Below are positions 44,696 to 52,380 of a stretch of DNA of 64,000 bases, in pieces. Each line of letters begins with the position of its first letter. Positions within the stretch are counted from its first letter, which is position 1. The stretch is from Eggerthella sp. YY7918. Lineage in GTDB: Bacteria; Actinomycetota; Coriobacteriia; Coriobacteriales; Eggerthellaceae. Position numbers and translations under genes: made by a program. A model generated the notes under the pieces. That model was given only the letters and a program-made list of their open reading frames with translations. It did no database searches and had not been told where the DNA came from. The DNA lies in the NCBI RefSeq assembly GCF_000270285.1, contig NC_015738.1:2480001-2544000 (forward strand), read 5' to 3'.

Positions 44696-44869
44696 CTAAG
44701 CAGTAGCTGCAATAGCTTTTCGTTTGCGTTCGGCTGCATAGTCAGCCCACATTTTCTTTGAGTTTTCTTCTAACTTAGCTTCAATCTCAGGCGGAACATA
44801 CGGAGCATCGGCGGGATCAAGATCAAGCTTTGTGTCATCCATAACAAAATGAAGTTTCTCTTCTTCCAT
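44696..44869 (-). CDS. 57-residue acidic protein paired with JAMM protein
   Basis: 57 aa, not recognised. It starts MEEEKLHFVMDDTKLDLDPADAP, Asp/Glu-rich, and ends in a basic helix (KKMWADYAAERKRKAIAATA). GGAGGAGG lies shortly upstream of the ATG, and the ATG overlaps the stop of the JAMM gene by one base (TAATG), so the two are translationally coupled. Low GC matches its partner and differs from the neighbouring operons. The charge pattern and size would suit an inhibitor, antitoxin-like or adaptor peptide; this is speculative. Confidence 0.7.
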   Translation of the reverse strand: MEEEKLHFVMDDTKLDLDPADAPYVPPEIEAKLEENSKKMWADYAAERKRKAIAATA

Positions 44870-45459
44870 TACCGCAACCTCCTCCAGATGAATAGATTAT
44901 GCGTTTCGTTTTCCTTAAGGAGCATATCTAAAGCTTTGTTTTCGGCAAAATTTCCATAGTAATCTTTTCGTGCATTGTACGCACTCTCAAGTTGGTGCGC
45001 AATGTTTGCATCGCCAATGGATATGTACCAGAGCGATCCATCATGACCAACAATGATTGATGCTGAAATCTTCTCCTCTTTTGCAGCTGTATACACGTCT
45101 CGATATGAGGGCGGTCTACTTGAAGGATGGTTATGAACGATAGTCACACGATCTGGACATTTTTGAACTCTCCACATTTCTCTATCATTAAATGAAGTTT
45201 TCTTTTCTGATGCCGAGCGATACAGATTGTCCGCAACAAGTTCGCCTGTTCGAGCGTTGATAGCGACCATATATTCAAAGTTCGTTCCACTTGTCGCCCT
45301 CAAAATGCGACCGGTTTGTTCGTAAGCGCTCTCAGCAACAAACTTAGGTATTGGCATTTTTTCAAATGCATCATGAAATGCCTTTGTGTTTACAACGGAA
45401 GAAACTGAGAGAGCATTAGTTTTCTTGTCAAGAGGAACGAGTGATTCGCTGCATTCCAT
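44869..45459 (-). CDS. JAMM/MPN-domain putative metalloprotease
   Basis: 196 aa. Residues 60-135 look like a JAMM (RadC/Mov34-like) fold with the zinc motif H109-x-H111-x6-S118-x2-D121 (VHNHPSSRPPSYRD). A preceding beta-strand (YMVAINARTGEL) fits as well. JAMM proteins are isopeptidases or peptidases, and RadC-like ones have unknown targets. AGGGG precedes the ATG at 45459. A 17-bp hairpin sits just upstream and a degenerate 22-bp repeat array beyond it. It forms a coupled pair with the 57-aa gene. The pair is AT-richer than its surroundings, suggesting transfer. Confidence 0.72.
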   Translation of the reverse strand: MECSESLVPLDKKTNALSVSSVVNTKAFHDAFEKMPIPKFVAESAYEQTGRILRATSGTNFEYMVAINARTGELVADNLYRSASEKKTSFNDREMWRVQKCPDRVTIVHNHPSSRPPSYRDVYTAAKEEKISASIIVGHDGSLWYISIGDANIAHQLESAYNARKDYYGNFAENKALDMLLKENETHNLFIWRRLR

Positions 45460-45474
45460 GAGACCCCTTTTGCC

Positions 45475-45526
45475 ATACTGATAGGAGCGAAAGAGTAGGC
45501 AACACACCCTTCGCTCCTATCAGTAT
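45475..45526. promoter_or_regulatory. 17-bp inverted repeat before the JAMM gene
   Basis: ATACTGATAGGAGCGAA (45475-45491) and TTCGCTCCTATCAGTAT (45510-45526), perfect arms 18 bases apart, starting 16 bases before the JAMM start codon. It could be a dimeric operator or a leader hairpin. Confidence 0.7.
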
Positions 45527-45536
45527 AGGAAGCTCA

Positions 45537-45668
45537 TCCAGCAGATATATGACAGGAATCCAGCTTAAACCTATCGGATATTGTGCACAGGTACAGCGGA
45601 AATCTAGCGCGAATCTCACACACCTCTAGCGTGAAACTAGCAACAATCCAGCGCAAATCAAGCAACTT
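45537..45668. repeat. Degenerate array of six 22-bp units
   Basis: Units begin at 45537, 45559, 45581, 45603, 45625 and 45647, all exactly 22 bases apart. The best-conserved starts are TCTAGCGCGAA, TCTAGCGTGAA and TCCAGCGCAAA (units 4-6); units 1-2 start TCCAGC and unit 3 is weak. The array fills the gap between the JAMM gene hairpin and the nuclease stop. The period is two helical turns. Confidence 0.6.
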
Positions 45669-45671
45669 AGC

Positions 45672-46436
45672 CTACGCCCATTTATGGGTGACACCACGGT
45701 TGTCGGCAAGGGCTTCTTGGCCCCATTGGGCGAACAATCCGTCGTGATAGGTGTCGGGGCGATAGGTTCGCGCTTGACCGTAGCCGTCGATGATTTGAAT
45801 GGCATTCAGCATGCCGCGTGCGATAATAGCAGGATCATCGGCATCTGCCGCGCTGGCGGGCAGTTCGCGCCAAATATAGGCGAGGGGACGGTCGTACTTG
45901 TCGGTTACGCTGGTGTCGTACTGTAGCCACAGCGTGTCGCCCTCATGTACCAGTTCCTTCAAATGGTTGGATGCCAGCACCCCTTCTTCGCAATTGCGCT
46001 CCTTCTGAGGCGCGACGCTTTCGGGCGTGTCGAGGCCCACCATGCGCACCGACGCATGCTCGCCTGTGGCGGTCATCACCGCAATGGTGTCCCCATCAAC
46101 CACGTGGCGCACCGTTACCTGGTCAAACGTTGCAGGATCCAAATGCGCACGCTGCTCTTGCTTGCCGCGTGCTGCATCTTGTTCGGCGGCTCGATAGGCC
46201 GCTTCAGAAACACTCCCCGCCGGCTGGGTTGCCGTTGAGGCACCTGGTACTTCTTCGCTTCTTGCGGCATCAAGCGCAGGAAGCTGCGTGCCCACCCAGG
46301 CCACGGCAAGCACCACCACAACAAGCAACACGCTCACAACCCTGCCCGAAGGCGTACCCTTTGAAGCTTCAAAAGCCCGCATCAGGCTTTTGCGAACGTG
46401 TGCGTTTTTCAGAAGCGATAAGAGCCTATTGGCCAT
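45672..46436 (-). CDS. Membrane-anchored staphylococcal-nuclease-like protein
   Basis: 254 aa. A basic N terminus and one hydrophobic segment (about 34-53, VVSVLLVVVVLAVAWVG) suggest an anchor or uncleaved signal. The SNase domain covers about 100-225 with VRHVVDGDTIAV, RMVGLDTPES and KYDRPLAYIW. It probably degrades extracellular DNA or RNA. The start at 46436 is one codon past the phosphoesterase stop, so it is the second gene of that unit. GGAG precedes the ATG inside the upstream gene end. Confidence 0.85.
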   Translation of the reverse strand: MANRLLSLLKNAHVRKSLMRAFEASKGTPSGRVVSVLLVVVVLAVAWVGTQLPALDAARSEEVPGASTATQPAGSVSEAAYRAAEQDAARGKQEQRAHLDPATFDQVTVRHVVDGDTIAVMTATGEHASVRMVGLDTPESVAPQKERNCEEGVLASNHLKELVHEGDTLWLQYDTSVTDKYDRPLAYIWRELPASAADADDPAIIARGMLNAIQIIDGYGQARTYRPDTYHDGLFAQWGQEALADNRGVTHKWA

Positions 46437-46439
46437 TGC

Positions 46440-46964
46440 CTACGCTCCGACTTCCATCAACGTCTGACCATCAAGCGACTCAATGCGCACGCTCAGCACT
46501 CGACCATTTTCGACAACCATGCGGCCCGTACATTTCGGAAATCCACCGCGCGGGCGAAACGGCGCTCCAGGGCACACCACGTACAACGCCGGACGTGCCT
46601 CGGGGCCGGTCAGAATTTCGGGCACATGCGTGTGCCCGTGCACGCACACCTGAGGGATGGGATCTCCCGCCGACAGAGCCGCGCTACCGTTGAAACCAAT
46701 TTTCACGTCGCGCGGATAGTGCGCCACCAGAAACCGCACGCCATCGATGACCGGATGGGCAAACCGACGCACTCTATCGCCGTATTCGTCAAAGTCATTA
46801 TTGCCGAGAACAGCTGTCGTAGGAGCAAGCGCTTCAAGCGTGCGCAGAATGTCGGGACCGCCGATATCGCCCGCATGAATGATATGGTCGACATCGGCCA
46901 TCGCAGCAAACGCCTCCTCCGGCAACCGACCGTGCGTATCTGAAATGAGTCCGATTGTGGTCAT
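46440..46964 (-). CDS. YfcE/MJ0936-type metallophosphoesterase
   Basis: 174 aa. Metal motifs ISDTHG, AGDIGG, LGNNDFD and HGHTHVPE are all visible, matching small YfcE-like phosphodiesterases active on cyclic or aryl phosphodiesters in vitro; the natural substrate is unknown. TATACT on the minus strand at about 47032-47037 is a plausible -10. It precedes the nuclease gene in the same unit. Confidence 0.87.
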   Translation of the reverse strand: MTTIGLISDTHGRLPEEAFAAMADVDHIIHAGDIGGPDILRTLEALAPTTAVLGNNDFDEYGDRVRRFAHPVIDGVRFLVAHYPRDVKIGFNGSAALSAGDPIPQVCVHGHTHVPEILTGPEARPALYVVCPGAPFRPRGGFPKCTGRMVVENGRVLSVRIESLDGQTLMEVGA

Positions 46965-47464
46965 GCGACAAGCCTTTCATCGTTTGAGCGCCGGAAAGTC
47001 GCAAACAACTCCGGCACAACAAATTGATTTCAGTATAGGCCATCGCACGCGTAAGCTCATCTCCACACACGACCCTCAACTCAGACAATAGCGCACATCG
47101 AACCTCTATGGTGTTCGCTTGCTCCATCGATTCTCAATTGAGGCTCTCCATTGACCTTGAGCGCTCTTATTCGCCCGTTCGAATGCATCCGAATCGACGG
47201 TATAGGTAACAAGGCTGTTGCGAATGCCTTTCGCTTTTATAGGGTTGTAACTATCTCCCTTTCCCCTTTTCTTTGCGCGCTACCCTGACACAGCAATAAG
47301 AATCCCGTAGCTTTAAAGTTGACGAAAACGTAACTTTTAGCACTCGACGCTTGACAGTGCTAGCTGATCGATTTATAACAGCAGTGTTAAGAAAATCATA
47401 TAGACAGAGGCTTAGATTTTATGATAGTTGCACAAGCCTCGCCTGACACTAGGAGATGATTAGT
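46965..47464. other. Intergenic region between phosphoesterase and hsp20
   Basis: 500 bases. The left part holds the minus-strand promoter of the phosphoesterase; the right part holds the hsp20 promoter and CIRCE box. No gene is supported between them. Confidence 0.6.
47337..47379 (+). promoter_or_regulatory. CIRCE element and hsp20 promoter
   Basis: TTAGCACTC, nine bases, CAGTGCTAG (47337-47363) matches the HrcA-binding CIRCE inverted repeat (TTAGCACTC-N9-GAGTGCTAA) with two mismatches in the right arm. -35 TTGACA (47351-47356) and -10 TATAAC (47374-47379) are separated by 17 bases, so HrcA would block the -35. Confidence 0.8.
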
Positions 47465-47929
47465 ATGGCTATGATGGTACCGATGCGGAGGAATCGCAAC
47501 CTGCTGAGCGAGCTGATGACCGATCCGTTCGACGCGTTCTTCGACGCGGCGGCAGCCCCCATGCAGGCGATGCAGAAGATGTCGCCGACGCTCATGCGCA
47601 CCGACATCAAGGAAACCGACAGCGGGTTTGAGTTGGTTATCGACCTGCCGGGCTTTAAGAAGGACGACGTGCAGGCAGAGCTCAAAGACGGACAGCTCAC
47701 CATTACCGCCCAGACCCAGTCCGAATCTGAGGACAAAGATGAAGAGGGCACCTACGTTCGCAAGGAACGCTTCAGCGGCAAATGCAGCCGTACGTTCTTC
47801 GTCGGCGAAGACATCGAGGAAGACGATATCAAGGCGAAGTTTGAGGACGGCATGCTGAAGATTGCGGTGCCGAAGAAGCAGGAACAGCCCAAGCTTGAAG
47901 AGAAGAAAACTATTTCCATCGAAGGTTAA
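47465..47929 (+). CDS. hsp20: Hsp20 small heat-shock protein
   Basis: 154 aa. An alpha-crystallin domain at about 45-145 (MRTDIKETDSGFELVIDLPG, later FEDGMLKIAVPKK) is preceded by a short Met/Arg-rich N terminus (MAMMVPMRRNRNLL). It binds unfolding proteins in the cytoplasm without ATP. AGGAG lies nine bases before the ATG at 47465. A CIRCE box in its promoter predicts HrcA control, and a strong terminator follows. Confidence 0.92.
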   Translation: MAMMVPMRRNRNLLSELMTDPFDAFFDAAAAPMQAMQKMSPTLMRTDIKETDSGFELVIDLPGFKKDDVQAELKDGQLTITAQTQSESEDKDEEGTYVRKERFSGKCSRTFFVGEDIEEDDIKAKFEDGMLKIAVPKKQEQPKLEEKKTISIEG

Positions 47930-47966
47930 CCCCCTCCCCTTCCTCCTTTCCCCCCTCCCCGAACGT

Positions 47967-48003
47967 GGAAGGCGACCGACATCCTCGGTCGCCTTCCTTT
48001 TTT
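47967..48003 (+). terminator. Intrinsic terminator after hsp20
   Basis: GGAAGGCGACCGA (47967-47979) pairs with TCGGTCGCCTTCC (47985-47997), followed by six Ts. Confidence 0.92.
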
Positions 48004-48011
48004 GTGCCCCT

Positions 48012-48078
48012 TTGCCACCCTGAGCGCAGACGCAAAGTGTCGTAGTCCCGACACGAAGCTCGCCAAGATGACAGCCAG
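48012..48078. repeat. Shorter copy of dispersed CCCTGAGCG repeat
   Basis: GCCACCCTGAGCGCAGACGC ... GCCAAGATGACAG, the same family style as 618-744. It is intergenic, between the hsp20 terminator and parS. Confidence 0.45.
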
Positions 48079-48128
48079 GACGCTTGTCCCCGCATAACAG
48101 CAGAATACTCAACGGGTTTTTGAACGAA

Positions 48129-48144
48129 TGTTTCACGTGAAACA
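48129..48144. promoter_or_regulatory. parS site (ParB binding), second copy
   Basis: TGTTTCACGTGAAACA, identical to 3550-3565. It lies 94 bases before the sirtuin start, in an intergenic stretch of 308 bases that also contains the hsp20 terminator and a short repeat. Confidence 0.92.
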
Positions 48145-48237
48145 TTTCGACTCAGTACACCACAGTGCATCGGCGTAACGTCACGAGAAGCCATGGTATG
48201 ATGAGGTCGACCCGCGAGCAAAGCGAAGGAGCACCGC

Positions 48238-48996
48238 ATGACATCCCTCGACGACAAGACCAAGCGCGATGTTGAAATGTTTCGTGAATGGGTGGCAAAA
48301 ACACCCTCCGGCGGCATGGTGTTTTTTGGCGGCGCAGGCGTGTCAACTGAAAGCGGCATCCCCGACTTTCGCAGCGCAGACGGTGTGTTCGCACAGAAAT
48401 ATCCCTGCCCTCCCGAGCAGATGGTCAGCCGCAGCTTCTTCGACGCCCACCCGGCTGCCTTCTACGACTTCTATTGCGACCGCATGCTTGCCCTTAATGC
48501 GCAGCCGAACCAGGCACATCGCAAGCTGGCCGAACTCGAGAAGGCCGGGACCTTGCGCGCAGTGGTGACGCAAAACATCGATGCCCTCCACCAAAAGGCG
48601 GGCAGCCAGCAGGTGTACGAGCTGCACGGCAGCGTACTTCGTAACTTCTGCATGGGATGCGGGGCAGCATATTCTGTCGAGCAGCTGCTGGAGCTACGCG
48701 AAGCTGCCGCCGACGGCGTGCCGCGCTGCCCCACCTGCGGCGGCATCGTGAAGCCCGATGTGGTGTTGTACGAAGAGACGCTCGACGAGCGCACGCTCAA
48801 AGGCGCGATGCAGGCCATTGCGGAAGCGAGTTTTTTGGTTATCGCCGGCACCTCGCTTGCCGTCTATCCTGCCGCCGGCCTCATCGATGGTTTCCACGGC
48901 TCGCACCTTGCTATCATCAACCGTACGCCCACTCCGCGCGACCGCTACGCCGACCTCTGCCTTACTGCGAATGTCGGCGAAGCGTTCGACTTTTAG
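48238..48996 (+). CDS. cobB: Sir2-family NAD-dependent deacylase
   Basis: 252 aa. GGAGVSTESGIPDFRS at 31-46, TQNIDALHQKAG at 111-122 and catalytic His130 in ELHGS. Four zinc Cys (138, 141, 164, 167) and GTSLAVYPAAG are also present. It removes acyl groups from lysines using NAD, giving nicotinamide and O-acyl-ADP-ribose. AAGGAG precedes the ATG. Nearby genes encode a Nudix hydrolase and a nicotinamidase-like enzyme able to process both products. Confidence 0.92.
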   Translation: MTSLDDKTKRDVEMFREWVAKTPSGGMVFFGGAGVSTESGIPDFRSADGVFAQKYPCPPEQMVSRSFFDAHPAAFYDFYCDRMLALNAQPNQAHRKLAELEKAGTLRAVVTQNIDALHQKAGSQQVYELHGSVLRNFCMGCGAAYSVEQLLELREAAADGVPRCPTCGGIVKPDVVLYEETLDERTLKGAMQAIAEASFLVIAGTSLAVYPAAGLIDGFHGSHLAIINRTPTPRDRYADLCLTANVGEAFDF

Positions 48997-49100
48997 AAAA
49001 TGAGCATGCACACGAGAGCGAACCATAAGCGTGCGCGCAGCCAGGCGAGCACGCGACGACACAGACCAACCAGAGCCTCACTTACAAGACAAGGAATCCT

Positions 49101-49724
49101 ATGACCGACATCCTTCCTACTCTCTCAGACATTCGCCAGGTATCTGACGGATGGATTAAGAAGTACCTGCTCACCTACACGCTGCCCGATGGATCGCCCT
49201 ACGAATACGAAAGCGTCTCGCGCAAATCTCTTGACGCATATCGCGCCGAACTTGAAGGAAACGCGCGCGGCGAGCGTCCCGCGGCCGATGCTGTATGCAT
49301 CGTTCCCCAGACGGCAGACGGAAACCTGCTGCTCATTCGCGAATTTCGCTATCCGCTCAACAGCTGGTGCATCGCGTTTCCGGCAGGCCTTATGGATCCG
49401 GGCGAAGAACTGGCCGAATGTGTCGACCGCGAACTGCGCGAGGAGACCGGCTACGCCCTGCGTGCGCAGGGCGAGTTGGGCGACACGCCAGCACTTGAGC
49501 CGCTTCCGCAGGCAGGCTACTCGTCAACCGGCCTGACCGACGAGACAGTGCATGTCGTATTCGCCCAAGTTGAGAAAATCGCCGACGCGCAACCGGAACC
49601 TGGCGAATTTATCGAGCCGTTCCTGCTGCCCATTGAAGACATCCCACGCTTCCTCGCCGAAAACACCACCCCTATCGGCACCCGTGCCCAACTCGTCCTA
49701 GAGGCCTTCGCCCGCCGCCGTTAA
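49101..49724 (+). CDS. Nudix hydrolase, ADP-ribose pyrophosphatase type
   Basis: 207 aa. The Nudix box spans about residues 96-118 (GLMDPGEE ... RELREETGY). The N-terminal beta region and LLIREFRYPLN upstream of the box fit the ADP-ribose/NDP-sugar pyrophosphatase group. It would cleave ADP-ribose to AMP and ribose phosphate. AAGGAA precedes the ATG. It lies about 100 bases after the sirtuin, same strand. Confidence 0.83.
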   Translation: MTDILPTLSDIRQVSDGWIKKYLLTYTLPDGSPYEYESVSRKSLDAYRAELEGNARGERPAADAVCIVPQTADGNLLLIREFRYPLNSWCIAFPAGLMDPGEELAECVDRELREETGYALRAQGELGDTPALEPLPQAGYSSTGLTDETVHVVFAQVEKIADAQPEPGEFIEPFLLPIEDIPRFLAENTTPIGTRAQLVLEAFARRR

Positions 49725-49754
49725 AACAGGTCCCGAGGTCGTCGAGAGTTATCG

Positions 49755-49786
49755 GGGTGCCGTGGGTTATCAAGCTTTCGGCACCC
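49755..49786. terminator. Hairpin between convergent Nudix and nicotinamidase genes
   Basis: GGGTGCCG (49755-49762) pairs with CGGCACCC (49779-49786); the right arm lies within the last codons of the nicotinamidase-like gene. No long T-run. Confidence 0.4.
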
Positions 49787-50339
49787 TATTGATCACCTGA
49801 ATTTGCAGGCCCTCCATCACGTCGAGAGCAGCCTCGTTCAGGCTGGGGTCGAACGAAGCCGTGCAGGCGGCATCCACGATGATGGGCACCTCGGGGCAGG
49901 CGGCTTTCGCCAGCACGGCGTTGGAAATCACGCAGATGTTCGACACCAGACCCACGAGCTCAATGCTTTCAAACGGAGGTTTGCCCAGTTCGGCTGCTGC
50001 ATTCTGAGCGACACGCAACCACTCAAACAGTTCAGCAGAACCAAACGTTGGCTTGCAGAACACCGCGTCCGCCGGATGACGCAGGTCCGCGACCGCACCG
50101 TAGAGGTCGTGGCCGGGCGTTCCTTCAATGCAGTGCTCAACCGGCAAATTCTTACCCTCCTGCCTTTGCAGGTAATCGGGTCCGTGGGTGTCAAACGTGA
50201 ACACAATCTCGTCCAAGTTCTCACGATAAGCAGCTATCTTGTCCGCGATGGGCTGTTCAAGCTTTTCAGCCCCGGAAAAGCCCAATGCGCCATCCACGAA
50301 ATCATTCTGAAAATCAACCACTATGAGCAACCGTTTCAT
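49770..50339 (-). CDS. Nicotinamidase-like cysteine hydrolase
   Basis: 189 aa, isochorismatase fold. The catalytic triad is visible as D9 (VVDFQNDF), K96 (VFCKPTFG) and C136 (LVSNICVISN). D50/H52 (FDTHG) are probable metal ligands, as in PncA. It would convert nicotinamide to nicotinate or act on a related amide. Its ATG overlaps the HD-GYP stop by four bases (ATGA). The sirtuin and Nudix genes next door support an NAD-salvage role (inference). Confidence 0.82.
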   Translation of the reverse strand: MKRLLIVVDFQNDFVDGALGFSGAEKLEQPIADKIAAYRENLDEIVFTFDTHGPDYLQRQEGKNLPVEHCIEGTPGHDLYGAVADLRHPADAVFCKPTFGSAELFEWLRVAQNAAAELGKPPFESIELVGLVSNICVISNAVLAKAACPEVPIIVDAACTASFDPSLNEAALDVMEGLQIQVINRVPKA

Positions 50340-51709
50340 TTCTTCACCTCTCCGCTCATACTTCTCCGAACCCTCGTCTCCTCAAGCTGTTCAACAAGCC
50401 ATACGTATTGTTCTTGCACACGACGATACGCCTCCATAACGGGCTGCCTCGCTCGCTCGACCGAGCGCATAATACTGTCGTAATCGCGTGTCATGGTTTC
50501 AACAATCGTTGAGTCGATAAGCCCCCGATCGCTTTGATCACGCAAAAGCGCAAGCACCTTATCCTTCGGATAGGCCTCCTTATAGCTGCGCGTTCCCACC
50601 AACGCACTCACGATATCAGCCACGATGACGATGCGCTCCGCACGGGACAGCTCCTCGGCGCCAAGACCGCGCGGGTAGCCAGAACCATCAAGCTTTTCAT
50701 GATGGCGCACCGCAGCGCGAAATACGTCATCGGAAACACGTCCCTCCAAGATGACTTCGGTGAGCATCACGTGAGTACGCATGATAGCCATCTCGTCAGC
50801 ATCGAGCTTTCCCGGTTTTTCCAAAATAGACAGCGGCACGCCAATCTTCCCTAAATCGTGCAGCATCGCTGCACAGTAGACGCGCGTCGCATCACTCTCG
50901 CTATCTAACAGCCGACATGCCAGCTCATAGGCCACCCATGCGGTAGTCACCGTGTGGGTGACCGTGTGACGACTGCGAAAATCGATAATGCTGACCAGCA
51001 TGTCGACGAATGAAAGAGCCGAACCGGTGCCAAGCGGATCGTCGACGATATGCATGAGATTCGGCTCATAGACCCCTTCGCGCAGCTTACCAAGAACATC
51101 GAAGCGTCGTTGCGCCTCTTCAAAAAGGGCAACCACGTTGGGATCGAATTGGCTCGGGCACGCTTCTCTCAACTTGCAAGAGAGCTCATCGAGCGTAGTC
51201 TCGGTATCATCAAGCAACAGCACGTCAATACGATCGGCAACCTGCATCGCCTGCGAAAGAAACCAAATATGCTCATCCTGGTCGGTAAAGGCATCGTTGG
51301 CCATGTGATGATACAGGACGACCTCGGCGTACGAGGCCAGCGGCGAAAGCTCCTTGAAGAACAGATAGCCGTAAAACGAATGCTCCCATACGTCGTCGGT
51401 CTCAAACTCAACAAGCCGATCTATCTCCTCGGTACGATAGGCGCCAATATCATGCATAAGCGCCAAAAAGTACGCCGCCCGTCGGTCGACTTCATCAAGC
51501 GAACCATCTACATCGAGCATTGCGTCAAGCAGCGTCGCCACGCGCAATCCGTGATCAACAAGACGAGGATCCACGCAGTTGAGCGAATAGCGCATCATTT
51601 CCCCGACGTTGTAGAGACTGAGATCGTCCTCGAAGCCCTCCGGATGGACGATTTGCGGACGAGAAGGCGACGCACCGGGCCATGCCTCAGACACCGAGAA
51701 AGCGCTCAT
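50336..51709 (-). CDS. Tandem HD / HD-GYP domain phosphohydrolase
   Basis: 457 aa. A first HD-like domain covers about 50-180 (LALMHDIGAY, YHHMAND). A full HD-GYP domain covers about 235-420 (MLHDLGKIG, then HHEKLDGSGYP). HD-GYP proteins usually degrade cyclic di-GMP or other cyclic dinucleotides. There is no transmembrane or PAS segment, so signal input is unclear, possibly through the first HD. It overlaps by four bases both the reductase upstream and the nicotinamidase downstream, an unusual coupling of cyclic-dinucleotide and NAD genes. Confidence 0.85.
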   Translation of the reverse strand: MSAFSVSEAWPGASPSRPQIVHPEGFEDDLSLYNVGEMMRYSLNCVDPRLVDHGLRVATLLDAMLDVDGSLDEVDRRAAYFLALMHDIGAYRTEEIDRLVEFETDDVWEHSFYGYLFFKELSPLASYAEVVLYHHMANDAFTDQDEHIWFLSQAMQVADRIDVLLLDDTETTLDELSCKLREACPSQFDPNVVALFEEAQRRFDVLGKLREGVYEPNLMHIVDDPLGTGSALSFVDMLVSIIDFRSRHTVTHTVTTAWVAYELACRLLDSESDATRVYCAAMLHDLGKIGVPLSILEKPGKLDADEMAIMRTHVMLTEVILEGRVSDDVFRAAVRHHEKLDGSGYPRGLGAEELSRAERIVIVADIVSALVGTRSYKEAYPKDKVLALLRDQSDRGLIDSTIVETMTRDYDSIMRSVERARQPVMEAYRRVQEQYVWLVEQLEETRVRRSMSGEVKK

Positions 51710-52266
51710 GCGAGTTTTGCCATCTGAGCGCGCGCCTTGTCCATCTGGGCATCCATATCGATACCGACAATGTCGAGCCCTTCGGCCGCCACGAAGCGCG
51801 TCTCGGGAATGCCGAACATCTTCGCAATGCCACAGATGTATTCATAGCCGAAGTTTGCACCTTCAACAAAGCCACCGCAGCTGGTGATATAGGTGATGCG
51901 AGACGCTTTGCAAATGCCCTCGCAGCGTGCGTCTTCGGTGTAGTGGAACGTGAGGTCGCATACGCTCACGTGTTCGATGTACACCTTAAGCGCAGCGGGA
52001 AACGACAAATCCCAGTACGGCGCGCCAATGACGATATCGTCCGCTTCAGCGAACTGGCGCGATAGGGCGAAAATAGGATCATCCCATGCGCCTGCCGTTT
52101 GTTTCTCCGTGCGATACGCAACCATCTGCGCATCAAAGGGCTTAAGGTCAAGAGCGGCAAGATCAACCTCGACGACATCGGGCACTCCTTCAAGATACTC
52201 GCGGCACAAGGTAAGTGTATGGGACGCTTCCCCGCGCATGCACGCGTTTACGAACAACGTGGTCAT
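51706..52266 (-). CDS. Flavodoxin-fold NAD(P)H oxidoreductase
   Basis: 186 aa. MTTLFVNACMRGEASHT opens a flavodoxin-like fold, with GAPYWDLSFPAALKVYIEHV and YITSCGGF as in the AzoR/MdaB FMN-dependent NAD(P)H dehydrogenase family. Such enzymes reduce quinones or azo compounds with NAD(P)H. AGGAGG precedes the ATG at 52266. It is the first gene of a three-gene overlapping operon. Confidence 0.85.
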   Translation of the reverse strand: MTTLFVNACMRGEASHTLTLCREYLEGVPDVVEVDLAALDLKPFDAQMVAYRTEKQTAGAWDDPIFALSRQFAEADDIVIGAPYWDLSFPAALKVYIEHVSVCDLTFHYTEDARCEGICKASRITYITSCGGFVEGANFGYEYICGIAKMFGIPETRFVAAEGLDIVGIDMDAQMDKARAQMAKLA

Positions 52267-52380
52267 GTTTCCTCCTGAAAATGAACTTCTTGAACGGTAT
52301 CCGCCCATAATACCGCACACGTTGGCTCCGTACACCCAAAGGTGTGCGAACGAAAGCACATGAGAGACCTCCGGCCTCTG

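Noticed and set aside
45537-45668. 22-bp-period units as a CRISPR array
   Set aside because: Units are degenerate and contiguous with no repeat/spacer structure.
47090-47210. tRNA-like GTTCGAATGC stretch near 47175
   Set aside because: No acceptor or anticodon stems can be built around it; no tRNA gene was found in the window.
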